Below, piece by piece: positions 15,664-24,600 of a stretch of 64,000 nt of DNA. The DNA lies in NCBI RefSeq assembly GCF_003208655.1, contig NZ_QKLU01000002.1, positions 622,285 to 686,284 of the forward strand, written 5' to 3'. This DNA comes from Pedobacter nutrimenti. GTDB taxonomy: Bacteria; Bacteroidota; Bacteroidia; Sphingobacteriales; Sphingobacteriaceae. How positions within the stretch are numbered: position 1 is the first letter of the stretch; each line of letters begins with the position of its first letter. The position numbers and the translations under genes were made by a program. Below the pieces are notes generated by a model. It was given only the letters and a program-made list of their open reading frames with translations. It had not been told where the DNA came from and made no database searches.

Positions 15664-16200
15664 TCAGAACTTATTCTTCCACATCATACTTTCCACGGGT
15701 TTAGTGGTCTTATTGTTGTATTTGGCATTGCCTTTTGTATTGTACATGGTGCTGATGCTGCCTTCTACCAGAAAGTAAATTAATTGGCCGATGGGCATAC
15801 CGGCATAAATCCTTACCGGTTGTGCGCATGAAATTTCCAGTGTCCAGGTATTACAAAAGCCAACATCACCTTTTCCGGCAGTCGCATGAATGTCAATGCC
15901 CAGACGTCCGGTACTGGACTTGCCTTCCAGAAAGGGTACATGGACATGCGTTTCTGTATATTCCATGGTTACCCCCAGATAGAGCGTGCCCGGTTGCAGG
16001 ACATAACCATCTTTTGGTATTTCAAAATGTTCAATGGTATTGTGTGCTTTCGCATCCAGTATGCGGTCCTTATAAGTGGCCAGGTACTTGCCCAAATGGA
16101 CATCATAAGAATTTGTGCCCAAGCACTCGGGCCGGAAAGGTTCAATGATAATGGTGCCTTTTTCTATCTCTTCAAGAATGCGTTTGTCAGAAAGTATCAT
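15664..16200 (-). CDS. dcd: dCTP deaminase
   Basis: A 178-residue cytoplasmic enzyme converting dCTP to dUTP (or dUMP if bifunctional) for thymidylate supply. Recognisable blocks are the N-terminal MILSDKRI, the PFRPECLGTNSYDVHLG segment, EGKSSTGRLGI, and the catalytic Glu in NTWTLEIS followed by GMPIGQLIYF. Length fits the trimeric dcd family. The usual substrate loop reads HATAGKGDVGFCN, slightly unlike the AGWIDPGF of enteric Dcd but within the family range. A strong terminator follows. It is divergent from the phosphopantetheinyl transferase gene. Confidence 0.93.
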   Translation of the reverse strand: MILSDKRILEEIEKGTIIIEPFRPECLGTNSYDVHLGKYLATYKDRILDAKAHNTIEHFEIPKDGYVLQPGTLYLGVTMEYTETHVHVPFLEGKSSTGRLGIDIHATAGKGDVGFCNTWTLEISCAQPVRIYAGMPIGQLIYFLVEGSISTMYNTKGNAKYNNKTTKPVESMMWKNKF

Positions 16201-16267
16201 TTATTAAGATTTGGGCTAAATTATGATTAATTTAAGATACTTTTACCATTGATTTCCCAAAATAGAG

Positions 16268-16909
16268 ATGCCAATCGTTTTTAATAAACATATTGATGAC
16301 CAAACCATACTTTCTGTATGGAAGATAGAAGAGACAGAAGCGCAGTTGATTTCCGGCTTACAGTTAAAACAGCATGAACTTGATTTCATTTCCTCGCTGA
16401 ACAATGGTAAACGGCTGTTGCATTGGCTGAGCACCAGATTACTGCTCAGGACCATGTTAAAAACGACCGAATACATTGATTGCCGCATGGACGACCACGG
16501 GAAACCCTATCTGGTCAATTTCGATTATGAAATTTCGCTGAGCCATTCTTACGACTATGCAGCGGTAATGATCAGCAGGGATAAAAAGGTAGGGGTGGAT
16601 ATCGAGCTGATGAAAGATAAGATACACAAAATTGAACATAAGTTCCTTTCTGTGGGAGAACTGGAACAAAAAACGCTGGACCGGAGCACAGCGGGTTTAT
16701 ATGTTTGCTGGTGCGTGAAAGAAGCCATTTATAAATGGAACGGGAGAAAAGGACTGGAGCTGAAAAAAGATATGTTTATCCAGGCCTTTGCATTGCAGGA
16801 AAACGGAGTACTTAGGGCTTTTGTTGATCTTCCGGAAGAAAAAAAGGAACTTAGCGCCAGTTATTTCAGAACAGAGGACGGCTATATGTTGGGTTATGTC
16901 ATGGCTTAA
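16268..16909 (+). CDS. 4'-phosphopantetheinyl transferase (Sfp-type superfamily)
   Basis: A 213-residue enzyme that moves the phosphopantetheine arm of CoA to a Ser of carrier proteins. The metal/CoA motif VGVDIE is at residues 108-113, and the second signature WCVKEAIYKWNGRKGL at about 147-162. The N-terminal half is the pseudo-dimeric repeat (HDG-like: DDHGKPYLV, SLSHSYDYAAVMIS). It is coupled to lipB through a TAATG stop-start overlap. The long NRPS-like protein at 48402-52343 carries a carrier domain that this enzyme could activate, though that link is inferred only. Confidence 0.9.
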   Translation: MPIVFNKHIDDQTILSVWKIEETEAQLISGLQLKQHELDFISSLNNGKRLLHWLSTRLLLRTMLKTTEYIDCRMDDHGKPYLVNFDYEISLSHSYDYAAVMISRDKKVGVDIELMKDKIHKIEHKFLSVGELEQKTLDRSTAGLYVCWCVKEAIYKWNGRKGLELKKDMFIQAFALQENGVLRAFVDLPEEKKELSASYFRTEDGYMLGYVMA

Positions 16910-17622
16910 TGCTATTTCGAATGATGAACAAGAAAGTACAGTATGCAGACTGGGGTCTGGTGGATTATAAACAGGCCTGGGAACAACAGGAAGAAATCTT
17001 CAACCAAATTGTTGCCCTTAAAATAGAAAACAGAACAAAGGGCCTAGATCAGCAGACATCTAATGTGCTGGTCTTTTGTGAACACCCTCATGTCTATACC
17101 CTTGGAAAAAGCGGTTTGCCTGAAAACCTGCTGCTCGATGAACGCGGATTGGAGGAAAAGCAGGCCAGTTATTATAAAATTAACCGGGGCGGTGACATTA
17201 CCTATCATGGGCCCGGGCAAATTGTAGGTTATCCGATTTTAGACCTCGACAATTTTTTTACAGACATTCATTTGTACCTCAGGACGCTGGAAGAAGCGGT
17301 TATACTGACTTTAAAGGACTATGGGATCCAGGCAGGAAGGTACCCGGGTTACACCGGGGTATGGCTGGATGCAGATAACGATAAAGCCCGAAAAATCTGC
17401 GCCATGGGTGTAAGGTGCAGCCGCTGGGTCACCATGCATGGTTTTGCATTTAACGTCAACACAGACCTCGATTATTTTAAAAATATTGTTCCCTGCGGAA
17501 TCGATGATAAAGATGTAACCTCCATGAAAAGGGAGCTGGGTTATGAACCGGATCAGCAAGAGGTGAAATTAAAGCTCCGGGAACACCTGGCAACGCTTTT
17601 TGAAATGGAAATTGTACTGTAA
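16909..17622 (+). CDS. lipB: Octanoyl-[acyl-carrier-protein]:protein N-octanoyltransferase
   Basis: A cytoplasmic transferase that moves octanoyl groups from ACP to lipoyl domains of 2-oxoacid dehydrogenases and GcvH. Visible motifs: CEHPHVYTLGKSG, RGGDITYHGPGQIVGYP (family signature), catalytic Lys in ARKICAMGVR and catalytic Cys in NIVPCGIDD. Three ATGs are possible (16909, 16921, 16924). The first overlaps the preceding stop as TAATG, which suits coupling; the third gives the start MNKKVQYADWGLV that aligns best with the family. It follows the phosphopantetheinyl transferase; both act on carrier-bound acyl chemistry. Confidence 0.95.
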   Translation: MLFRMMNKKVQYADWGLVDYKQAWEQQEEIFNQIVALKIENRTKGLDQQTSNVLVFCEHPHVYTLGKSGLPENLLLDERGLEEKQASYYKINRGGDITYHGPGQIVGYPILDLDNFFTDIHLYLRTLEEAVILTLKDYGIQAGRYPGYTGVWLDADNDKARKICAMGVRCSRWVTMHGFAFNVNTDLDYFKNIVPCGIDDKDVTSMKRELGYEPDQQEVKLKLREHLATLFEMEIVL

Positions 17623-17661
17623 AAATACATCCGCAGCGCAGGGGATTTCGTATTTGCATGT

Positions 17662-18378
17662 ATGAAAAGCCCGCTTGTTGTGTTGTCTTTATTGGTATTG
17701 CTGGCCTGTGAAAAACCGGCCGTTCAAACAGCAGGGCAACCTGTAAATACCGGCGGTCCAGCGGGCGTAAAACAACAGCGATATCTTGCCCTTGGCGATT
17801 CCTATACCATTGGGGAATCGGTGTCGCAGGGCGAAAGTTTTCCTTATCAGCTGGTGTCCACATTAAATGTTCAGGGATTGAACTTTTCTGCACCTGTGAT
17901 CCTGGCCAAAACCGGTTGGACGACCGCAGAATTACAATCTGCGATTTCTTCTTCCGGTAATAAGGATGTCTATGACATGGTGACCTTACTGATCGGGGTA
18001 AACAACCAGTACAGGGTAAATTCTATAGATACCTATCGTAAAGAGTTCCGGGAATTGTTGCAAACGGCTATCGGTTTTGCTGCAGGCCGGAAAGAACATG
18101 TTTTTGTACTGTCTATTCCAGACTGGGGCGTAACCCCTTTTGGGATGCAAAGCGGACGTGGCGGGCAGAACATAGCTATTGAAATCGACGCCTTTAATGC
18201 GGCCAATAAAGCTGAAACAGTCGCCTTGGGTGTCAGTTATACAGACATTACACCGGAATCCCGTACCGCCGCTGCAAACTCTTTTTTAATTGCCGCAGAC
18301 GGACTTCACCCTTCAGGTAAAATGTATAGCGAATGGGTGGCCTTGCTGAGCCCGGCAGTCCTTAAAGCCCTTAAATAA
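17662..18378 (+). CDS. SGNH/GDSL-family hydrolase lipoprotein
   Basis: A 238-residue exported esterase-like protein. The N-terminus MKSPLVVLSLLVLLACEKP is a lipoprotein signal with lipobox LLAC, so it should be lipid-anchored in the periplasm or at the outer membrane. The SGNH blocks are visible: nucleophile Ser in ALGDSYTIGE near residue 45, Gly block III with Asn in LIGVNNQYR, and the Asp-His pair in ADGLHPSGKMY near the C-terminus. Substrate is unknown (lipids, acetylated sugars or peptidoglycan are possible). It lies 39 bases after lipB and is convergent with sdaA, one base apart. Confidence 0.9.
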   Translation: MKSPLVVLSLLVLLACEKPAVQTAGQPVNTGGPAGVKQQRYLALGDSYTIGESVSQGESFPYQLVSTLNVQGLNFSAPVILAKTGWTTAELQSAISSSGNKDVYDMVTLLIGVNNQYRVNSIDTYRKEFRELLQTAIGFAAGRKEHVFVLSIPDWGVTPFGMQSGRGGQNIAIEIDAFNAANKAETVALGVSYTDITPESRTAAANSFLIAADGLHPSGKMYSEWVALLSPAVLKALK

Positions 18379-18379
18379 A

Positions 18380-19807
18380 TCAGCACTCGGGCAAACTGAT
18401 CGGAATATTGGTGGCCAGTCCGCCGTCTGAAGTTTCTTTATATTTGGAGTTCATGTCCAGTGCGGTTTCCCACATGGTGTTGACCACTGCATCCAGGCTT
18501 ACTTTTGCTTTATCCGGATTGCTTTGCAAAGCCAGCTGGCTGGCGGTAATGGCTTTAATGGCGCCCATGGTGTTGCGCTCAATACAGGGAACCTGTACCA
18601 GTCCGCCAATAGGGTCACAAGTTAAACCCAGGTGATGTTCCATGGCAATTTCAGCGGCCATCATCACCTGTCTTTGCGAACCGCCCAGACATTCGGTCAA
18701 TGCTGCAGCGGCCATGGCCGAGGAGACCCCGATTTCTGCCTGGCAACCACCCATGGCTGCCGAAATGGTGGCCCCTTTTTTAAAGATGCTGCCAATTTCT
18801 GAGGCACAGGCAATGAACTGGATAATTTTATCCTCCTGGTAACCGTCACAGAAAGTAATGTAATATTGTAAAACGGCAGGGATCACACCTGCTGCACCAT
18901 TGGTTGGTGCAGTGACCACACGTCCAAAAGAAGCATTTTCTTCATTGACCGCAAGGGCGAAACAACTCACCCAGTCCAGAATATAATTGAATCCGTTTCC
19001 GCCATTTCTGATGGCCATAATCCAGCTTTTGTAATCACTGTAAGGCTGCTCACCCACCAGTCTTTTGTTCAGGCTTGCTGCCCGTCTGGCCACGTTTAAT
19101 CCACCAGGTAAAAAACCTGTGGTATGACAGCCCCGGTAAGTGCAGTCTTTCATGACATGAAAGTGCTGCATAATGCCTTCTTTGGTTTCATTTTCTTTTC
19201 GCCAGGCCAGCTCATTTTCCATTACGACCTCCGAAACTTTAAGGCCCGTAGTCAGGCACCAATGCAAAAGATCAGCAGCCTTCTCTACCGGAAAAGGAAG
19301 CTCTACCTGTTCTTTTTCGTTCCCATTTTCGCCTTCTTTGACCACAAAGCCCCCGCCTATGGAATAATACGTTTCTGAAAAAGCTTTACCGGTATTTAAA
19401 AAAGCCTGGAAAGTCACCGCATTGGGATGAAATGGAAGGCTTTCATGAAAAAGGAAAATTAAATCTTCGGTATAATTGAAATGAATGTTTCTGGTCCCGT
19501 CCAGTTGCAGCTGCTGAATGTTTTTAATGGTCTCCACCGTAGAGTCAATGGCATTGACATCAAAAGTAACCGGGTCAGCGCCGCTCATACCCAGTAAAAT
19601 TGCAATGTCCGTTCCATGGCCTTTACCGGTTTTGGCAAGGGAACCGTACAGCAGCACCTTTACCTGGTCTACATTGTCAAGCAGGTTGTTTTTACGCAGT
19701 GAAGCCGTAAATTGCTGGGCTGCGCGCCATGGACCAAGTGTATGTGAGCTCGATGGGCCAACACCAATTTTAAAAATATCAAATACGGAGATCTGTTCCC
19801 TTTGCAT
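18380..19807 (-). CDS. sdaA: L-serine ammonia-lyase (single-chain SdaA)
   Basis: A 475-residue [4Fe-4S] enzyme converting L-serine to pyruvate and ammonia. The beta part starts with [15 protein letters not shown] (residues 13-27). The alpha part contains [17 protein letters not shown], the iron-sulphur Cys candidates in MGGCQAEIG and [18 protein letters not shown]. The full-length fused form fits the bacterial single-chain type. The gene is monocistronic, convergent with the SGNH lipoprotein one base away. It is the catabolic counterpart of the serine-synthesis-related hybrid at 42272-43567. Confidence 0.95.
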   Translation of the reverse strand: MQREQISVFDIFKIGVGPSSSHTLGPWRAAQQFTASLRKNNLLDNVDQVKVLLYGSLAKTGKGHGTDIAILLGMSGADPVTFDVNAIDSTVETIKNIQQLQLDGTRNIHFNYTEDLIFLFHESLPFHPNAVTFQAFLNTGKAFSETYYSIGGGFVVKEGENGNEKEQVELPFPVEKAADLLHWCLTTGLKVSEVVMENELAWRKENETKEGIMQHFHVMKDCTYRGCHTTGFLPGGLNVARRAASLNKRLVGEQPYSDYKSWIMAIRNGGNGFNYILDWVSCFALAVNEENASFGRVVTAPTNGAAGVIPAVLQYYITFCDGYQEDKIIQFIACASEIGSIFKKGATISAAMGGCQAEIGVSSAMAAAALTECLGGSQRQVMMAAEIAMEHHLGLTCDPIGGLVQVPCIERNTMGAIKAITASQLALQSNPDKAKVSLDAVVNTMWETALDMNSKYKETSDGGLATNIPISLPEC

Positions 19808-19899
19808 AGTTCTGCAAACTTAATTAAAAATTGGCTTTGTCTGGTCTTTGAAGCGTAATTCCTGTGCTTAATTTTTCCTGTCTGGCAGCGGCGGCTTTT

Positions 19900-20565
19900 C
19901 TAAAAATCGAAGGCAATGATTTTTTCGTCCCGGAGCATCTGGTCTACAAAATTTTTATGATTTTCCGGACTGCCCACCGCAATCCAGGTACCACTGATGA
20001 TGCCATTGTTCAATTCCTGTTTGCCCCTGGTTAGTTTTAATTTGGAAGAGCGGATGTGCCCTTCATATTCTTCCAGGCTTTCGTTTTCAAATTTCTTAAC
20101 AATCCGGTATATTCTTTTGGTAAAACGGTGTTCTACAAACTCTTCTATAAAAGGAAAACTGAGCAATGCGGCCAGTACCACCAGGGTCACGCCCAGGGCC
20201 TGTTCAAAATAACCCGCACCTATGGCCATCCCAATGGCCGCCACAATCCAGATGACACAAGCTGTGGTTAAACCTTTAACCTGGTTGTCTTCCTTAAAAA
20301 TAACACCGGCGCCCAAAAAACCTATACCGGTTACAATATTAGAGGCAATGCGGTCATGACTGTTGCCCACACCAAGTTTAATAGATAAAACGGTAAACAG
20401 GGTAGAGCCCAAGCCGATCATGATGATCGTTTTCAGACCGGCCTGTTTGCTTCGGAATTCCCTTTCCGCACCGATCAGCCCACAGAGCACAATGGCCAGA
20501 AGAAATTTGACAACCTCACTTTGGGTAAGGAAATGATTGTTCTGAATAATATTTTCGACATCCAT
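19900..20565 (-). CDS. MgtC/SapB family membrane protein
   Basis: A 221-residue inner-membrane protein. The N-terminal ~140 residues hold four to five hydrophobic segments with the family's hallmark stretch: GLIGAERE, AGLKTIIMIGLGSTLF, VTGIGFLGAGVIFKE and VKGLTTACVIWIVAAIG. The C-terminal ~75 residues are a soluble ACT-like/MgtC C-domain candidate. MgtC proteins modulate F-type ATPase or magnesium adaptation in some bacteria, but many relatives have no known role, so I give the family name only. The gene stands alone between sdaA and the porP-like gene. Confidence 0.9.
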   Translation of the reverse strand: MDVENIIQNNHFLTQSEVVKFLLAIVLCGLIGAEREFRSKQAGLKTIIMIGLGSTLFTVLSIKLGVGNSHDRIASNIVTGIGFLGAGVIFKEDNQVKGLTTACVIWIVAAIGMAIGAGYFEQALGVTLVVLAALLSFPFIEEFVEHRFTKRIYRIVKKFENESLEEYEGHIRSSKLKLTRGKQELNNGIISGTWIAVGSPENHKNFVDQMLRDEKIIAFDF

Positions 20566-20600
20566 GGCTTTGCTGTTGATCGCTTTTTTTCCTAAATTAT

Positions 20601-21635
20601 CTAATAAAAATCATAACAGCGTAAACCATTAAACTTTTCATAATTGGAACTGTTCCTGAAAAATTGCTGATAGCCAATGCTGGCCTCTGTAGTCCCGTTT
20701 GTATTGGTATAATTAATTTTCGAGGTAGTGGCATCATGGCTTAAACCGATCCTGAGTTTGCCCCCGTTTTTATTAGAGGAGAAAATATCAAAAATCAAAG
20801 AAACTACCAGGGCATCAGGGCCACCTTCTCCGGCACTGCGGTACCATAAACCCGTATTGATGCCCCTGTATTTAAACTGGGCACCGGCACTCATGGAAGA
20901 AACATTCCCCTGTTTGTAATACACCACCGATGGGATCAGGTAAGAAGAACCTTCTTCCTGCCCGTAACCACTTTGACTAAGGGAAATCCGGTAACTTGCA
21001 TTTCCGGTAATGCGCATAGGGAGTTTGGCCTGCGCACCACTAAAAGATTCATCTGGTTTGTTGATGTGGTGTACCGCCAGACCGGCCATAAAATTTCCAT
21101 AAACCAGATTGGTACCCGCGGCAGGGTCAAAAAAGAATTTATGTCCCTGATCGGGAATCTGCGCCGAACTGATGCTTCCAGGGATATAGCCCAAACGGTT
21201 GTCAATCTGATCAGAAAAAACCAGTTTGCTCCAGTTGATTTGCCGGCTGGTAAATCCGGCCTGAATACCAAAGGACAATACAAAATTATCGCCCCCGACA
21301 CTATAGGAATAAGAGGCCGCTACATTGTTTTTGACCAAAAAAGCCGTTCCTTCAGAGCTCCTGTTAAATTGTATGCCCAGGCCACCGCCAAATTCAGGAA
21401 TGTTCAGGTCCATAGAAGCATTGATATAGGACAGTGTGCCGCTCAGGCCGGTCCATTGGTTGCGGTAAATCATATTCATGCGCAGGTCTCCTTCAAACTG
21501 CCCGGTAAGGGAGGGGTTCAGGTATAAAGGGGCATTAAAAAATTGCGAATAAATATGGTCCTGAGCATGTGTACCGGCCGGATACCAGAACAAAGCGAGC
21601 AGCAGGAGCAGTTGATATGTCTTTAATAATTTCAT
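20601..21635 (-). CDS. PorP/SprF family type IX secretion system membrane protein
   Basis: A 344-residue outer-membrane protein with a signal peptide (about 1-24, THAQD) and the family opening DHIYSQFFNAPLYLNPSLTGQFEGDLRMNM. The rest alternates short beta strands typical of a 14-strand barrel. PorP/SprF proteins anchor or attach T9SS substrates at the surface and usually follow a gene for a type B (gliding-CTERM) substrate. That is the case here: five bases separate it from the 1983-residue protein upstream. The two almost certainly form a secretion-attachment pair. Confidence 0.92.
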   Translation of the reverse strand: MKLLKTYQLLLLLALFWYPAGTHAQDHIYSQFFNAPLYLNPSLTGQFEGDLRMNMIYRNQWTGLSGTLSYINASMDLNIPEFGGGLGIQFNRSSEGTAFLVKNNVAASYSYSVGGDNFVLSFGIQAGFTSRQINWSKLVFSDQIDNRLGYIPGSISSAQIPDQGHKFFFDPAAGTNLVYGNFMAGLAVHHINKPDESFSGAQAKLPMRITGNASYRISLSQSGYGQEEGSSYLIPSVVYYKQGNVSSMSAGAQFKYRGINTGLWYRSAGEGGPDALVVSLIFDIFSSNKNGGKLRIGLSHDATTSKINYTNTNGTTEASIGYQQFFRNSSNYEKFNGLRCYDFY

Positions 21636-21640
21636 TAGTG

Positions 21641-24600
21641 TTATCTTATCAGGTGAATTGCGCCTGTTTTTTTAGGGGCTGAACTGTCGTAGGTCATCCC
21701 TTTCCATTCTGTGCCGTTAATCAGTTCCACATCAATTTTCCAGAAATAGACCCCTTGTGGTGCAGGGGTACCATTGACCGTTCCATCCCAGCCTTCTACC
21801 GGACGTCCTTCATCCAGTTTGGTGGTTTCCCATAAAGTTTGTCCCCATTTGTTGAAAATGCTCATTCTCCAGGTTTTAATCCCAGAACCTTTTGCCTTGA
21901 ATTCCCGGAGCTCTGGTGTCTCACTGCCAGGCATAAATGAATTTGGAACAAAGAGGTAGCCCGGAACCCCGACAATGGTTACCTTTTTAAAGGTCGTGGT
22001 AAAACAACCCTGTTGGTTCATCACCCTTAAAGTGACCACATAGGTTCCTGTATCGGCATAGGTATGCGAAGGGTTTTTTAAGGCCGACTGGATTTTATCT
22101 CCGAAATCCCATTGCCAGATGCTTGGGGAGTTGGTGCTCTCATCCTCAAAACGGAAAGTATAATTTGGAATGCTGATGACTGTAGAAGGAACGACATTAA
22201 ATCTGGCCACTGGTGGTTGTACAATATGGATATACTGGTTTTTAATCAGGGTATTGCTACAGCCCAGGGCGTTGGTCGCGCTTAGGGTAACGGTATAATA
22301 TTCCTGATCGCCGCTATAAATATGTTTGGGCTCAAACTCATTGGAAGTGGTCCCGTCCCCAAAATCCCAAAGGTAGGCAACGCCATCTACACTGGTGTTT
22401 TTGAATTGCACCACCAGTCCCGGACAGCCCAGAACGACATCTGCGCTGAAATCCATAACAGGCTGCGGAAGCACTTTAATGGTTTCAGTGGTGGTGGTGT
22501 CAGAACAACCGTTTGATGCGGTCAGGGTTACGGTAAAAGTACCTGCTTTGTCAAAAGTGTGCGTCACCATTTCAGGGGCCGATCTGGTCAGCATGGTACT
22601 GCCATCTCCGAAATCATATTTAAAGGAATTGGCGCCTTTACTGTTGTTGTAGAAGTTTACTTTAAAAGGGGCGCAGCCTTCTTTTTCATTGGCGTTGACC
22701 ACCAGTTCCGGCAAAACCGTATTTGGCGAAACCCGGATGACATAAGAACTCTCATCCCTTCCACATTCATTTTCTGCAACCATTTTTACCACAAAATCTT
22801 TGACGACGGTGGTGATATAGGTATGCTCCACTGAAGATTTATCTGTTTTGGTGAGGGGTGGCGTGCCATCTCCAAAATCATAATAATAGGTGTTTGTACC
22901 TCCGGGAGAAGTGTTGCTGAAAGTGACCTTCATTGGCGAACAGCCCACCGTTTTGCTTGGAGAGAATACAGACCTCGGCTTGGCCTTTACAAATACTTCG
23001 GCCGTTACCGAACTGCTTCCGCAGGAAGTGGTAGCCGTGAGGGTAATGGTATACGTGGTGTCTTTACCCGTTACATCCGGAAGGAAAGTAACTGCCGAAG
23101 GCATGGTTTGGGAAGAAGTTGTTCCATTTCCAAAATCCCATTTGAAGGTGGCCCCAGTCAGGGAGCTGGACGTATTTACAAAATTAACCAGCAATGGACC
23201 ACAGCCTTTGGCGGTACTTTGCGTAAAGGATGGGACCACTTCCTGTACGGTGCTAAAGCTATGGCTATATTCATCGTCCTTACAGCCAAGTTTGCTGGTG
23301 GTCACCAGTTTAATGACAACAGTCGTGTTGCTGGCGGTAATGGTATAACCCGGAAAAACTGCACCTGTTCCAATCTGGACATCATCAGCATACCAGGTAT
23401 AGCTTGCATTGCGGTCCGGATAAGGGACTGTTTTGAGGTTTTGTGCATCAATTTTAAAAGGCGTGCAGGCCTTATCTTTATCATAAGTATATTCGGCCTT
23501 CGCATTTGGATTGACCGTAATTTTAACGGTATTGCTGTTGTTTTTCAGGGCCCCGTTGCAGGCAATTGTACTCACGGTACGCCTGTACCAGGTGGTTACT
23601 GTAAGGGCCGCCGGACTGTAATTCTGGAATACCGCCCCGCTGATGTCGGTCCAGGTGCTGCCATCTGTACTCGATTGCCATTGAAAATTAAACTTGCCGT
23701 CTGAACCTTCCGGAACACTGCCGTTTAAGGCTGCAGGGACCAGTCCGCTGCAAATGGTCTGGTCGGCTGTAATGTCATTTTTTGTAATGGGTGGCTGGGC
23801 AATAACCTGAATGATGTTGCTGATCAGGGTACAGCTGCTGCTGACTATTGTTCTTCTGAAAGACAAGGTTTCGGTTAAGCTAAAACTCAGGTCCTGGCCG
23901 CTTTCTCCGCTAATGGGGGTCCAGCTAATGCCATCTTTGCTGCTTTCCCAGCTATACGTATAACTTCCGTCACCTCCGCTTTGCTGTTCTCCTTTAATGC
24001 TGATGACCTGGCCGTTGCAAACCTCTGTGCTTGTGCTGCTGATCACATTGTTTAACGGAGGCAGATTTTTAACGCTGAGCTCCGCACTGCTTGGGTCACA
24101 GACAGAACTGCCGGTAATGGTCCATTTGAATACATAGTTGGTTCCTGCTTTAAGAGCCGTAACTGTCGTTTTTGGATCGGTCGCGTCGGTAAAGACCACA
24201 TTGGGGTCTCCGGACACCATGGTCCATTTTCCACTCTCTGTGGTTGCAGGTACATTGGCATCGAGTTTTGTACTGGGTGCAGCACATAAAATTTGCGCTT
24301 TACCGGCATCGGCAATTGTTGTTGCCGGGTTAACGGTAATGGTGCTTGGGGTCGAAAACATCATCGTACAGCTTCCGTTTTGAACTACAGCCCTGTACAA
24401 GGTACTGGCAAGCAGGTTGCTGTAGGAAAGGGTGGTCGTGGTATTGCTTACCGGAAGCCAGGTTACACCATTGTCGGTACTGCTTTCCCAGCGGAGCACT
24501 GTACCTGTATTGCCTGTAAGTTTAACATCACCTGAGTTTTTGCCGTAACATACGGTGGCGTCCCCTGCAGTTGTACCCGGTACGGTTGGTACATTGACCG

